Shown: positions 1 to 10,185 of the stretch, piece after piece
Position numbering within the stretch: position 1 is the stretch's first letter
How the letters are laid out: each line of letters starts with the position of its first letter
Assembly: GCA_965218775.1 (NCBI GenBank)
Contig: CBDCLS010000006.1
Span: forward strand, 558,001-622,000
Direction: 5' to 3'
From: CAUZIZ01 sp965218775
GTDB lineage: Bacteria > Acidobacteriota > UBA6911 > RPQK01 > JAJDTT01
Length of the DNA stretch: 64,000 nt
Program-made: the position numbers and the translations under genes
Notes under the pieces: generated by a model
Seen by the model: the letters and a program-made list of their open reading frames with translations, nothing else
Told to the model about the DNA's origin: nothing
The model's database searches: none

Positions 1-1
1 G

Positions 2-1210
2 AACAGCTTGAAGGAGTGGATAGAGGCGGACGTGGACCCCGCCCCTTCTGCGCACATCGATGGGTCGGTTGGCGCTGAAAATGTCTGGACCACGGATGTA
101 GACGCAGACGGGAATGCTAAGGGCGGCGTCCGCTTACCTCACATGCCTAGGACCCTCGCCGATGGGAGCCCAGCTGGTGCGCCTCTTGGGGTATATGGCG
201 CCAGGGACCTCTCCAGCACTGAAACCCTCATAATTCTAAGCGGCACCTTTGACCCATTCACCGAATCAGAACTCGCCGCGCGGTATCCGACACGCACCGA
301 CTACGTCCGTCTCGTGACAGCCGCAGCTGATGAGCTCTTGGCTGAGGGCTACATCCTCAAGGAAGACCGTGACCAGTACGTTGCTGAGGCCAAGGGAGTA
401 CAGATCCCTGAGGTTCCGGCACTTGATGGGGGTTCAGACTCGCGAATGGACTTGGAAGAGGGAGGCGAGATTCGTCTTCAGTTGGTATCCATCGACGACG
501 GACCCGTCGAGGTTCGCACCCATGCCTGGTTTGCGTCGGCCCAGGAGCCGGGAGCCCGACCCTTGGCTCGGCCTCCAGAGAATTGGAACACTCAGGATGG
601 CCCAGACCTCTGCAGGAACCTACGCCCAATGAGTAAGGTCTCGAGTCGCACCTATGTCGATGCTGGAGCGACCGTGCACTTCACCGGCACCAGCGACGAG
701 CTTCAACTCTCACGCCAGGCCGACGTGCAAGATTTTGCGACCGAGGAGTTCCACGATATTGTCTACCTAGCGGACATCGACGCCACCGACGTGATTCCTG
801 GCGACTTTGACTTCACCGTCTCCGGGGGGCCAGGTATGCCCCAAAAAACGTTCACGAGCGCGCTTCGCTTGCCCGGTAGCTACAAAATCAGCTTCCCCGA
901 TATGACCGACATCGTATCCATTCCAAAGAAGGGCGATTTCCCGTTCATCTGGTCGGGACCCTCGGATAGGAAGGGCTCTGATTACGCGTTTGTCACATTT
1001 TCGGACTTCATCGGACCGGTCTACTACTGTATTGGCCCTCAATCTGGCCAGATGACCATCCCGTCAAGGGTGGTCGAAGACCTGCCTCTGAGTGGACAAC
1101 TGGTGCACGGTGTACTCAGCTATAGGGTAGTTGACTACAAGGGGAGACGCCTCGACTTTATCGGTATCAACTCCCACTCGACCCGTTACTTCATCGAGCC
1201 AAGATTCTAG
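2..1210 (+). CDS. Alpha/beta hydrolase domain protein, C-terminal part (5-prime end outside window)
   Basis: The frame is open to the left edge, so the TTG at position 8 is probably an internal Leu codon and the gene starts upstream. The first ~130 residues (GGVRLPHMP, then PLGVYGARDL and a helical stretch around AADELLAEGY) resemble the C-terminal end of the alpha/beta hydrolase domain family PF20091. The last ~270 residues are beta-rich and I do not recognise them. The catalytic Ser is not in the visible part. No membrane segment is seen. The next hydrolase gene follows after 88 bp on the same strand with its own strong ribosome binding site, so the two may be co-transcribed. The family assignment rests on short motifs recalled by eye. 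Confidence 0.65.
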   Translation, partial: NSLKEWIEADVDPAPSAHIDGSVGAENVWTTDVDADGNAKGGVRLPHMPRTLADGSPAGAPLGVYGARDLSSTETLIILSGTFDPFTESELAARYPTRTDYVRLVTAAADELLAEGYILKEDRDQYVAEAKGVQIPEVPALDGGSDSRMDLEEGGEIRLQLVSIDDGPVEVRTHAWFASAQEPGARPLARPPENWNTQDGPDLCRNLRPMSKVSSRTYVDAGATVHFTGTSDELQLSRQADVQDFATEEFHDIVYLADIDATDVIPGDFDFTVSGGPGMPQKTFTSALRLPGSYKISFPDMTDIVSIPKKGDFPFIWSGPSDRKGSDYAFVTFSDFIGPVYYCIGPQSGQMTIPSRVVEDLPLSGQLVHGVLSYRVVDYKGRRLDFIGINSHSTRYFIEPRF

Positions 1211-1298
1211 GTCCCAGTGGTAACCAAGCTGTCATGAGGGGCCATCTGTTGTCCCCACTGCAGGCGACAGAGCCCTACGGCAACAACAAGGAGGAGTT

Positions 1299-2147
1299 AT
1301 GGCAAACGCAGCAGGCGAGTCCAGGCATTTCAAGACCAGCGACGGCGTGAAACTTCACTACCTTGAGGCCGGGTCGGGGTCGACACTTGTCCTGATTCCC
1401 GGTTGGTCTCAGTCGGCAGAGCAATTCAAGTATCAGCTCGAAGGGTTGAACGGCCGTTACCATTGCATAGCGGTCGATATGCGGGGACACGGTGAGTCTG
1501 AGAAAGTAGACTTTGGCTACAAGATTCAGAGATTGGCGAAGGATCTGCACGAAATCCTAACGGAACTTGGGCTAAGCGATGTTGCTTTGCTGGGCCACTC
1601 TATGGGTTGCTCCGTGATCTGGTGCTACTGGGACCTATTTGGCTCGGACCGTGTCAGTAAATTGATTCTGGTTGACCAGCCACCCTTCATTACTTCAAAC
1701 CCTGTGTGGGACGAGAAGGAACTCCATGCGTCAGGCGCGATGTTTGACGCTGAGACGGTTGTGAACACTCGCAACGCTCTTGCCGGTTCCGACGGCGAAG
1801 CGACGACAATCGACTTCGTCGGCAATATGGTTACACGTTCGATATCTGACGAGGAGAAGGCATGGATCATTCAACGCAACTTGAGACTTCCCCGGCAGCA
1901 CGCTGCAACCCTTCTGTACAACCACTGTGCACAGGACTGGCGTGACGTGATTCCTCGTATCAACATTCCGACTCTAGTGATTGGCGGCAAAGTGAGCCTA
2001 GTTCCATGGAAGTCGCAGGTCTGGATTCATGAGCAGATTCCTGATTCCAAAATCGTCTTGTTCGAGGAAGAGGAAGGCGGGCAGCACTTCATGTTCATTG
2101 AGGGCTCGGCGAAGTTCAATGAAGCGGTGTCGGACTTCCTTGGGTAG
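1299..2147 (+). CDS. Alpha/beta hydrolase fold-1 protein
   Basis: An intact 282-residue cytosolic hydrolase with no signal peptide. It has the fold-1 layout: the oxyanion-region motif VLIPGWSQS near residue 30, DMRGHGES near 65, the nucleophile elbow GHSMG near residue 100 (Ser nucleophile), a cap region, a late beta strand TLVIGG, and a C-terminal His in GGQHFMF. Length is normal for the family. The ATG at 1299 is preceded by AAGGAGGAG at good spacing, which fixes the start. Likely substrates are small esters, lactones or epoxides, but nothing in the sequence decides between them. It lies 88 bp downstream of a second hydrolase gene, and an R1/MITE repeat begins about 35 bp after its stop. 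Confidence 0.85.
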   Translation: MANAAGESRHFKTSDGVKLHYLEAGSGSTLVLIPGWSQSAEQFKYQLEGLNGRYHCIAVDMRGHGESEKVDFGYKIQRLAKDLHEILTELGLSDVALLGHSMGCSVIWCYWDLFGSDRVSKLILVDQPPFITSNPVWDEKELHASGAMFDAETVVNTRNALAGSDGEATTIDFVGNMVTRSISDEEKAWIIQRNLRLPRQHAATLLYNHCAQDWRDVIPRINIPTLVIGGKVSLVPWKSQVWIHEQIPDSKIVLFEEEEGGQHFMFIEGSAKFNEAVSDFLG

Positions 2148-2180
2148 GCTTGTCAGAAATCACTCGATCAATGGAAACTT

Positions 2181-2543
2181 GAATGTCCGCTTTTAGGCGA
2201 GGCCGTGTGAAAAGTCAAAAATAGCTTTCTCAAATCGTCCCTAAGCCCGGCAAGATTTCAAGTAAGGCTAGAGGTCTAACAACGGAGAGATATCTGCTTC
2301 AACGGCAATTAATCGCCCAACGCACGAGACTTGGAGGCTATCTATGGTGTTCGGACGATCGTGACTTTTCACACAGCCTCGCCTAGAAGCGGTCATTCAA
2401 ATCGGCATTGATGGAGTGATTTCTGACGACATCCCAGAGCTGGACTGGACGATCACTGGACGACACTTCCAACCAGCTAAGAATCAGGATTTCGGGCAAC
2501 AACTGCCGTGTGAGCCCTGAACCCCCCTTTCAGATAGACTAGC
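2181..2543. repeat. R1 dispersed repeat, inverted pair of cores around a MITE
   Basis: An R1 core at 2181-2197 (GAATGTCCGCTTTTAGG) and an inverted core at 2382-2398 flank a MITE. The inverted similarity continues outward: TCAGAAATCACT left of the MITE matches AGTGATTTCTGA right of it, so the arms exceed 50 bp. Bases 2399-2543 are also closely similar to 12536-12680 and, inverted, to about 34150-34215. This stretch holds no gene. Confidence 0.85.
2199..2380. mobile_element. MITE, variant with a different interior (182 bp)
   Basis: The terminal inverted repeat GAGGCCGTGTGAAAAGTC (2199-2216) is mirrored by GACTTTTCACACAGCCTC (2363-2380). The tips match the three other MITE copies (12380, 27404, 41880) but the interior is different and longer. 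It contains no coding capacity, so any movement would depend on a transposase supplied elsewhere. Confidence 0.75.
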
Positions 2544-2816
2544 AGACAGATCCGGACCACGAATCTGCTGGAGTGCATCTTCGATGAGGAGAGACGCCGG
2601 ATGAGAGCGGCGGGGACTATGTTTGGCGAGCGTCCCGTACTAAAGTTGATGTACTCAGCGGTGATTCGAGCCTCGGACTCCTGGCGCGATCTCAAGGTCA
2701 CCGAGTTCGAATCCGCTCAGCTCAAGAAACTTCAAGAGCAGCTTACCGAAGAACGGGACCAAGAATACTCGTTCAGGGCAGGACAACTTGACACTGCACA
2801 GATGGAGTCGATCTGA
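2538..2816 (+). pseudogene. Transposase C-terminal remnant (IS256/Mutator-like)
   Basis: The frame opens after a stop at 2535 and reads RTTNLLE, DEERRRMRAAG, FGERPVLKLMYSAVIRAS, then a basic/acidic helix. This resembles the C-terminal end of a divergent Mutator-type transposase, where the TNLxE motif carries the last catalytic Glu. The rest of the gene is missing and the upstream sequence is R1 arm, so it is a 5-prime-truncated relic. It is not related in sequence to the three intact IS256 copies in this window. The family assignment is by eye. Confidence 0.5.
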
Positions 2817-2914
2817 GCACCATTCGGTTGGTGCAGGGTCTGTCCGGTATGTCGGGGAACTCGGCTAAGAAGAATGCAGCGAGGATTCCCCGAGAATCTG
2901 ATTCCGAGGTAGAG

Positions 2915-5137
2915 ATGACGGGAAAAAGACGAGCAATCATGTGTGCGGCGATCGGTCTAGTCCTGATCACTCTGGCAGTCAATGCTCAGCCGAAAGACCA
3001 GTCAGAACGTGAAGAGATGTACCGCCGGTATTTGGACTTCCCCAAGTACGTCAAAGGCGGCGCGATCGAACCTAACTGGATGTCGGATGGGAACAGTTTC
3101 TGGTATGCAGAAGGTGCTCCGGAGAACACAGTCATCTGGAAAGTCGATCCGGTGACGAACACGAGGAAGCCGATGTTTGATACCGACAGGTTGAGGCAAT
3201 CCATGGCAAAAGTGCTTGGGCACGAGCCTGCTTGCAGCGGAGTTCCCTTCGATTCGTTCGAATACCTGGAACGGGGAGAGACAGTACGGTTCGAAGTCGA
3301 GGACAGGCATTTTGTCCTTCGACTTGAGGATTACGAACTTCGAGAAGTTGAACCTCCCTCCGCCGAAGAACTCGAGCTCAAGACTCCCAGGACTTGGCAT
3401 GGGCGTTATGGTTGGCTGAACCCGTCGGAGACCCTCTCTCCGGACGGGAGGTGGTTCGCGGGAATTGAGAACCGCAACCTCTACTTTCGTTCGACTTCTG
3501 ACGGTCGGAAGGTCGCGGTTACCAATGACGGGGAGCCTGACCATGAGTGGCAACTTCGCGACGCTTGGTTGGGTGACTCCGGGCTATGGTCGCCAGACGG
3601 CCGCTATCTGCCATGCGGGAAGATGGATTATCGGAATGCGCCTGCCATACCGATCGTTCATTACTTGGAAGATATTGAAAGGGTCGAGTGGGTCAACTAC
3701 TCCAAGTCCGGTCAAGACTGGCCCAGATCGGAACTCTATGTTTTTGATAGCTCCTCGCTTGAGAAGACCAAAGTGAATGTTGACCACGAGATCGGTTCTC
3801 TTGATGTGCTCGCCTGGAAAAGGGATTCCAGCGAACTTTATCTCAGTGCAGGGAGCCCGCCGAATACGGATTTTCAGATCCTTGGGGTCAATCCAAGGAA
3901 TGGAGCTGCGAGGGTCATTCTCCGTTCAAAGGAATGGGGCGACTTCACCCTCCTTGCCGACTCGGATCGATTCTTGTGGATGTCTACACACGACCTTCCA
4001 GGTACTGATTTGAATCGGCTTTTCCTGTGTGCCCTTGATGGCCGGCTTCTAGGGCGGGTGAGCACAAGCGATGTACCCGTCGAAAGGCTGGTGTTGGTCG
4101 ATGAGGTGTCGGAGTGGGTGTACTACCTCGCCCGAGGTGATAAAGAGCGCCCATTTGATGAGCACTTATATCGAGTCAAAATCGAAGGCGGAGAGCCTGA
4201 GCAATTGACGCAGGCAACAGGTGTTCACAGCATCCAGTTTTCACCGTCAAAGCAGTTCTTCTTGGCTACTCATTCTTCGATTGAGAGACCACCTCGTGTC
4301 GAACTTCGAAAAGCGGATGGGAAGAGGATTCGAACTCTCTGTGAAGTAGACGTTAGCGCACTGAGTGAGCTGGATTGGACCCCTGGAGAGGAGTTTGTCG
4401 TTAAGGATAGCAAGGGGGAAAACGAAATCCGTGGCGTGCTGTACAAACCGGCCGACTTCGACCCTGCTCGCAAATATCCCTTGATTCAGTGGACCTACCC
4501 GGGAACCAGGCGCATTTTGTTTCAGAGGACTTTCGTTCCTAGCTGGCATGGAAGTCTCAAAGCCCAGGCTTTTGCCCAGCTGGGCTTTGTAACCTTCGTC
4601 ATCAGGAAGTCATACGATCACGCGTCGCCTCGTGAACTTTGGGATCGTTTCTTTCCGAGATCGGCCACCGCTGATTCAGTGGCTGTGATCCGGCAGTTGG
4701 CAGCGCAAAACAGCTTCATTGACCTGGACCGAGTCGGCATCTATGGAAGTTCCAAAGGAGGGTTCTATTCGATACGGGCGATCCTTGAGGCTCCCGAGAT
4801 CTATGACGTGGCAGTCTCTGTCGCTGGAGTCACGGACCTAGCGGCTCACATGGGCAACCTTCCTTACTTGGGACCTCCTGACTCCGAGGCTTTCAAACGG
4901 TCGTCTGTCTTTCACCTGGCCGACAAGCTCGACGGAAAACTGTTGCTGATCCATGGTACAGGCGATAAAGCTGTACCCATCTCACACATGATAAGAATGG
5001 CGGATGCGCTGATTCGGGCGAATAAGCACTTCGACATGCTGATCATGCCGGAAGAGACCCATATGACCCTGAACATCTTCGACGGATACGGATTGGACGC
5101 AGCAAGGCGCTACTTCGTGGAGCAGCTGAAGCCGTAA
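2915..5137 (+). CDS. Secreted S9-family peptidase (DPP-IV/prolyl oligopeptidase type)
   Basis: An exported serine peptidase of about 740 residues. The ATG at 2915 is preferred over the in-frame codon at 2828 because it is followed at once by a signal peptide (MTGKRR, a hydrophobic core, cut near VNAQ). Residues ~60-500 form a beta-propeller like DPP-IV N-terminal domains, with several SPDGR-type blade motifs. The C-terminal ~250 residues are the peptidase S9 alpha/beta hydrolase domain: nucleophile motif GIYGSSKGG, Asp in HGTGDKAVP and His in PEETHMTLN. Such enzymes trim proline-containing peptides in the periplasm. It is monocistronic as far as can be seen. The downstream 570 bp contain no gene. 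Confidence 0.9.
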   Translation: MTGKRRAIMCAAIGLVLITLAVNAQPKDQSEREEMYRRYLDFPKYVKGGAIEPNWMSDGNSFWYAEGAPENTVIWKVDPVTNTRKPMFDTDRLRQSMAKVLGHEPACSGVPFDSFEYLERGETVRFEVEDRHFVLRLEDYELREVEPPSAEELELKTPRTWHGRYGWLNPSETLSPDGRWFAGIENRNLYFRSTSDGRKVAVTNDGEPDHEWQLRDAWLGDSGLWSPDGRYLPCGKMDYRNAPAIPIVHYLEDIERVEWVNYSKSGQDWPRSELYVFDSSSLEKTKVNVDHEIGSLDVLAWKRDSSELYLSAGSPPNTDFQILGVNPRNGAARVILRSKEWGDFTLLADSDRFLWMSTHDLPGTDLNRLFLCALDGRLLGRVSTSDVPVERLVLVDEVSEWVYYLARGDKERPFDEHLYRVKIEGGEPEQLTQATGVHSIQFSPSKQFFLATHSSIERPPRVELRKADGKRIRTLCEVDVSALSELDWTPGEEFVVKDSKGENEIRGVLYKPADFDPARKYPLIQWTYPGTRRILFQRTFVPSWHGSLKAQAFAQLGFVTFVIRKSYDHASPRELWDRFFPRSATADSVAVIRQLAAQNSFIDLDRVGIYGSSKGGFYSIRAILEAPEIYDVAVSVAGVTDLAAHMGNLPYLGPPDSEAFKRSSVFHLADKLDGKLLLIHGTGDKAVPISHMIRMADALIRANKHFDMLIMPEETHMTLNIFDGYGLDAARRYFVEQLKP

Positions 5138-5816
5138 ATGATTCCCTATTCGACTCTCGGAAATCAAGTTGACTGTTTGCCGCAGTCGAATCTACAGCAC
5201 AAATCGGACTTGACCCTGGCGAAAGCGGCCGGTCAGCGCGATCTACTCTGACACTGTTTGTACGCTCAGATCTGGGCTATTACACTTGACGGGCTGCCCA
5301 CCCCGGCAAGGACAAGTTCATCTTCCAGGCCCAGAAGCGGGATAGGCGTTCGCATAAATGTTCGCATCATCATCATCCGCCACCAAAGGAACCAATGGAC
5401 TCGTCTCGCGTAGCCACTAACTTCACTTTGAGTGTTCGTCGAATACTTACCGGAATTGTCCGATTCTCAAGGAGAAACTGCAACCAAGGTTTTCTTGCCC
5501 ACTGAATCGAACGATGCCGCGAAATGGTCGCCGACCTCTTCCTGCTTGCCAACAACTTCAAAGACTCGGAGTGACGTGGCAGCAGTATCCTAACAAAATC
5601 CTACTACGATGCTCTGGCTCGGCTTGTTTAGTGCGATGGCTACTTCACGTCGTCGTGAAGCAGTAGTCTTGACAACTCAGCGAAGCCGATTCTGCCTAAG
5701 CCCTGTTGCCTCAGCTTGATCAGTGCACCCTGGCGGTGATAAAGAAACATACGACCGATCTGCACATGGACGCTAACGGTCGCCACATCGAGCCGCGAAC
5801 GACCGGGAGTAAAACG
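5138..5816. other. Intergenic region with R3 repeat; no gene seen
   Basis: Bases about 5211-5286 are an R3 repeat (ATCTACTCTGACACTGTTTG core) shared with 17475-17540 and, inverted, with 27341-27400. The remainder has only short, codon-poor frames on both strands. No RNA gene or convincing terminator was recognised. The following propeller gene starts at 5817. Confidence 0.6.
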
Positions 5817-7034
5817 ATGCTTCTCTTATCCAAACACGCAGCCACCTTTCTACTAATTTTTTTTCTGACAGCATCCGCCGTGCACGCCGAGCACTGGTCT
5901 CGCTTCCGGGGTCCCAACGGATCCGGCGTTTCTGAGGACACTGGGTTTCCCACCGAGTTTGGGCCGGACAAGAATGTGGTCTGGAAAGCCGCGGTTCGGC
6001 CTGCCAAGTCCTCTCCGGTTCTCACCGCCCGGCATGTGTTCCTGACCGGCTTTGCCGACGAGAAGCTTTATACGCAGTGCTTCGATCGCAAGACCGGCAG
6101 GTTGCTCTGGGAGAAGTGGGTTCAACGGGAGCGGAAGCCTCTTGTCAACCAACTGAACGATCCCGCAGCCATTACTCCCGTGACCGACGGCGACAACATA
6201 TATGTGTTTTTCCAGGACTGGGGTTTGCTCTCCTACGATTCCTCCGGCAACCTTCGCTGGAAGACCCCGCTCGGCCCGTTCGCCAACTCCCACGGGCTCG
6301 GCATCTCTCCTATCGTTGCGGACGGCCTGCTCGTTATCCAGGTGGATCAGATGGTTGACTCCTTCATCGCTGCGTTCGATCTTGAGAACGGTGAAACGGT
6401 GTGGAGAACGAACCGCATGGAATCCGAGAGCTGGTCGACACCCGTGCTGTACCGACCGACGAAGGGCGCCCCTCAAGTCCTCACGGTCGGCGACCGCATG
6501 TTCGGCGCCCACCAGCTAAAAACCGGCCAGCGAACCTTCACCGAATCCAGCATGGCCGGCGCCATGGTGGCGAGTCCGATTTTGGAGGGCGACACACTCT
6601 ACGCTTTCGGCTACAACTTCGAGAATGCACTTCCGTTTGACGATCAACTCGCAAAGCAGGACAAGGACAGTGACGGCCGTCTCGGTCCCAAAGAGTACGA
6701 AGGCAGCGTCTGGCTAACCGGAATGGCGAAGTTCCGTGGCAACCGGGATGGAGTTCTCGAACGCGAGGAGTGGGATGCCGTCCAAGCCAGGTATATCGGG
6801 CCTTCTCCTTTGGTGGCAATGCGTCTGGAGCCGGGAGCCGAGGGCGAGACCCTCCGCACGCGTGAACTCTGGCGCCACGAGAAAGGCTTTAAGTTCGTTA
6901 TCCCTTCACCGCTCATTTACGACAACGTCCTGTACTACGTGAAGAACGGCGGCATTCTCTCGGCCATCGACGCGAAGACCGGAAAGATGCTCAAGCGGGG
7001 TCGTCTGAGGGATGCGGTCGATCCCTATTCCGCT

Positions 7035-8373
7035 AGTAGCGTAACTTCTTTTCTGTAAATTCTGGTCAGGCCTGGGTCGGAAAGACAGAGGCCTGGGACA
7101 GGATTCTCCAAAAACAGAAACGTCTATCTGGCAAGGAGAATCAAATGAACCCAGACCTGGAAAAGAGAGTACCACGGGAGATCCTGGCGGAGTTGATCGA
7201 GGAAGGAACAGAAGCCTTTCGAGGAATCCTGGAGAAGCTGTTCAACGTGGCCATGCAGTTGGAAAGAAGCGAGTTTCTGGGAGCGGAAGCGTACGAGAGA
7301 ACAGCCAGTCGGCGAGGCTATCGAAACGGATTCAAAGGCAAGCGGATTCAGACTCGAGTGGGAGAGCTGCACTTGGAGATTCCACAGGTGCGTGGGTTGA
7401 GGTTTTATCCCAAGTCGCTGGAGAGGGGTTGCCGTTCGGAGAAGGCCCTGAAGCTGGCCATTGCCGAGATGTATGTGATGGGAGTCTCGACGAGGAAAGT
7501 CACCGAGATCACGGAGCAGCTGTGTGGGTTGGAGATCTCGGCCACCCAGGTCTCGAGAGTGGCCGGGATGCTGGACGAAGAGCTGGAAGAGTTTCGAAGC
7601 CGGGAGCTGGGAGAGTATCCGATCGTGTATCTGGATGCCCACTACGAGAAGGTTCGAAGAGGCGGCAGGGTGCAGGACGTGGCCATCCTGAAAGCCATAG
7701 GAGTCAATCGTTTCGGAACGCGGGAGGTGTTGGGTCTGAGCACCAGGATCAGTGAAGCGGAGGTGCATTGGCGAGGGTTTCTGGGAGATCTGCACAAGCG
7801 TGGACTGAGAGGGGTCGAGCTGTTTGTCAGTGACGATCACGAAGGACTGAAGGCGGCCAGGCGGGCAGTTTATCCGTCGGTGCCCTGGAACCGTTGTCAG
7901 TTTCACCTGAGTAAAAACGCCCAACAATATGCTCGCCGCAAAGAGGACAAGCCCCGCATCGCCCAGGCCATGCGGGACATTTTCGATGCCCCGTCTCGAG
8001 AAGATGCCGAGGAGCTCAAGGGTAAAGTCGTCAAGAAGTTCGAAAAGATTGCACCGGAGTTCGTGAGCTGGCTGGAAGAGAACGTGGATGAAGGGCTGAC
8101 AGTGTTTGATTTTCCGAGGAGCTGGTGGCGAAGGATCCGAACCATCAACGGACTGGAGAGACTGCACCGGGAGATCCGGAGACGAACCCGGGTGGTGGGA
8201 ATCTTTCCCCACGAAGCGTCGGCGCTGCGGCTCATCTCGGCTGTGCTTGCAGAGATACACGAGGAGTGGTTAACCGGCCGGCAATACCTGAACCTGGCCG
8301 GCTGGAAAACACAAGTGGAGCAATTCTTCCCTACAGGCCCTAAAGAAAATTACAGAAAAACGGTTGCTTAACC
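7035..8373 (+). mobile_element. IS256-family insertion sequence, copy 1 (1339 bp)
   Basis: The element runs from AGTAGCGTAACTTC to TTGCTTAACC with imperfect terminal inverted repeats that share TTTTCTGTAA. It is flanked by the perfect 8-bp direct repeat ATTCCGCT (7027-7034 and 8374-8381), as expected for IS256. Copies 2 (54539-55877) and 3 (58315-59653) have exactly the same length. The one difference I saw between copies 1 and 2 is noncoding (C at 7092, T at 54596). Confidence 0.95.
7145..8371 (+). CDS. IS256-family (Mutator-type) transposase, copy 1
   Basis: A complete 408-residue DDE transposase that catalyses cut-and-paste or copy-out movement of its IS. The RNase H-like core shows Asp in VYLDAHYEKV, Asp in LFVSDDHEGL with CQFHLSKN after it, and Glu in NGLERLHREIRRRT. 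The ATG at 7145 follows AAGGAGAATCAA. The stop TAA lies within the last bases of the right end of the IS. The protein is identical to that of copy 2. Antisense open frames in this region are shadows of this gene. Confidence 0.95.
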   Translation: MNPDLEKRVPREILAELIEEGTEAFRGILEKLFNVAMQLERSEFLGAEAYERTASRRGYRNGFKGKRIQTRVGELHLEIPQVRGLRFYPKSLERGCRSEKALKLAIAEMYVMGVSTRKVTEITEQLCGLEISATQVSRVAGMLDEELEEFRSRELGEYPIVYLDAHYEKVRRGGRVQDVAILKAIGVNRFGTREVLGLSTRISEAEVHWRGFLGDLHKRGLRGVELFVSDDHEGLKAARRAVYPSVPWNRCQFHLSKNAQQYARRKEDKPRIAQAMRDIFDAPSREDAEELKGKVVKKFEKIAPEFVSWLEENVDEGLTVFDFPRSWWRRIRTINGLERLHREIRRRTRVVGIFPHEASALRLISAVLAEIHEEWLTGRQYLNLAGWKTQVEQFFPTGPKENYRKTVA

Positions 8374-8573
8374 ATTCCGCTTCTCCCATTGCAGCGGACG
8401 GCAAAATCTACCTCGCGAGTGAAACCGGCAAAATCTCCGTTCTAAAACCCGGTGCTGACTGGGAGGTGATTGCCCTCAACGATCTGGGTGAAGAGATCTA
8501 CGCCACCCCGGCGCTGTCAGAGGGTAGGATCTTCGTCCGTACGAACCAAGCGCTCTACTGCTTCGGAAAGTAA

Positions 8574-9121
8574 CTCGCCCGCTGTGTCGCTGTAGCGGCG
8601 CATGACCTTTCTTATGAACCGGGTGCCGAAGTCTCTTGCCAGTTAGTGCGTCGGCTCCGTCGAGAACCACAACAGGGGAAACTCGACGAGGTCGTCTCTC
8701 GTGGAGATAGTCAATGAAGCCGTCTAGAACAGCCTCGTGGTCCAGCTGAGCTGGATACCCCATCAGTCCCAGTCTCTTCAAACCAAACCCGTCGCAACAC
8801 AGGATTTAGATCCGTTGCTAGTCGCAAGAGTTGTGAGACCTTTTTGTATCTCCGGGTCCGGATCTCGATAGAGCAGCAGCCTTGCGGTGAACTGGTCGTA
8901 GAGCCTGTCGTCGTTGAAGGCCAGTCCTGGATGCGATGAGGATCAAACCAGCTCCCAGTACGCTGGTAGGGTTTCAGGCGAAAAGAGCGCCATACATCGG
9001 GGACTGGAGGAGACCTTCAAAGGAGAGGGCCCCATATCGTGGACTCCTCCGGATTGTAGTGGTCGGTTTCACCCTTTGCGCTCACGGCCTTTCGGAATGC
9101 AGCAGGCCTTTTTCCGGAGAA
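8574..9121. other. Intergenic region, no supported gene
   Basis: About 550 bp between the propeller gene and an R1 repeat. Only short frames are present. On the minus strand near 8840-8925 a frame reads FNDDRLYDQFTA, faintly like DUF1549 of Planctomycete-type proteins, but it is too short to call. No RNA gene, promoter or terminator was recognised. Confidence 0.5.
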
Positions 9122-9232
9122 GTGCCTGGGGGCTATAAGGTATTTCCAGAGCGGAAGGAACCTCTTGTTTTCTGCAATCTCAGCGGAGTTCTTTCGACGT
9201 CGCCGTGGAGAATCTGAATGTCCGCTTTTAGG
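9122..9232 (+). repeat. R1 dispersed repeat, left arm and core, cut by IS30
   Basis: The core GAATGTCCGCTTTTAGG lies at 9216-9232. The preceding ~95 bp (GTGCCTGGGGGCTATAAGG to CCGTGGAGAATCT) are also found at about 33823-33919. The repeat resumes on the other side of the IS30 insertion at 12377 with GGCGAGGG. Confidence 0.85.
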
Positions 9233-10185
9233 TGCGGATTCAACCGATCGACGCAACACATTGGTTAAATCGTTCGGCTGGTGTTTCGTAGTCTAACGTT
9301 TTTCTCGGTCGTTCGTTCAACTGTCTGGCCACAGCATCCAGTCTGTTTTGGTCGACGTTTGAGAGATCCATCCCTTTCGGGAAGTATTGTCGGAGCAGTC
9401 CGTTGGTGTTTTCGTTTGAGCCGCGCTGCCAGGGGCTTCGTGGATCGCAGAAGTAAACCTTGATGTTGGTATCGAGACTGAAGCGTTTGTGATCGGCCAT
9501 TTCCTTTCCGCGGTCCCAGGTCAGAGACTGGTACAGTTCCCGGGGTAACTGGAGAGCTTGTTGGCTCAAGGCCTTGATCACCGTTTCGGTATCTTGGCTG
9601 TTGACTTTGACCAACATCACGTAGCGCGTCTGGCGTTCGACCAGGCTGGCGATTTGACTTTTCTTGGCTCCGATCAGCAGGTCCCCTTCCCAATGACCGG
9701 GCACGGCGCGATCTTCCACCGAGGCGGGTCGCTCCCGGATCGAGACCGTGTCCTTGATCCGTCCGTGATCCTCCGTCTTCTGCGTATGGTGGCGCGAGCG
9801 ACGCATCCCACGGGTCCGCCTAAGATGCTGCAACAGCTCTTTCTTTAAGGCGCCCCGGGGCTTGGATGAAGAGGCTTCTATAGATGGTCTCGTCTGACAC
9901 CTGAAAGTCCTTGTGATCGGGATACGTGCGCTTGAGCCACCCGGCAATCTGCTCGGGCGACCAGAGCTTCTTCAGGTTCAAGGCCACAATGTGGGCGAGT
10001 TCCCGCTTCTCTACCAGTTTACAGATCTTCGGGCGACGCGCCCGCTCCCAAGGGGTGCACGACAGGAAAGTGACAAGTTGGGTACTTGGGAGTTCCTCCT
10101 GAGCTGACGAACCATTAAACTCCAGTCTGGCTGAGGATTTCCAGGCAGTTGTCATCGGGACACTGGAAGGCCTAGGGTGTCATAT

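Larger units (their letters stand above)
5817..8573 (+). pseudogene. PQQ-like beta-propeller protein with EF-hand loops, split by IS256
   Basis: The gene reads 5817-7034 and resumes at 8382-8573. Removing the IS and one copy of the 8-bp duplication ATTCCGCT restores a continuous frame of about 469 residues. The ATG at 5817 has GGGAG upstream and begins a signal peptide (MLLLSKHAA, cleavage near VHAEHW). The mature part is an exported outer-membrane-assembly/PQQ-type propeller (WSRFRGPNGSG, DRKTGRLLWEK, DLENGETVWRT). Around residues 280-320 two EF-hand-like loops are inserted: DKDSDGRLGPKEYE and NRDGVLEREEWD. The role is unknown; such proteins occur beside carbohydrate-degradation genes in Planctomycetota and Acidobacteriota. 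The interruption adds about 20 foreign codons and then stops at 7056-7058. Confidence 0.88.

Noticed and set aside
7124..8260. Long 378-codon frame opposite the IS256 transposase (also 54628-55764 and 58428-59564)
   Set aside because: Perfect shadow of the transposase codons; no ribosome site, no protein motif, and found only where the IS is.
8476..8781. Minus-strand frame with VVVLDGADALT, vaguely like an IS256-type Asp region
   Set aside because: Too short and partly opposite the propeller gene; likeness could be chance.
8840..8925. Minus-strand peptide FNDDRLYDQFTA resembling DUF1549
   Set aside because: Twelve residues only, with no supporting flank.
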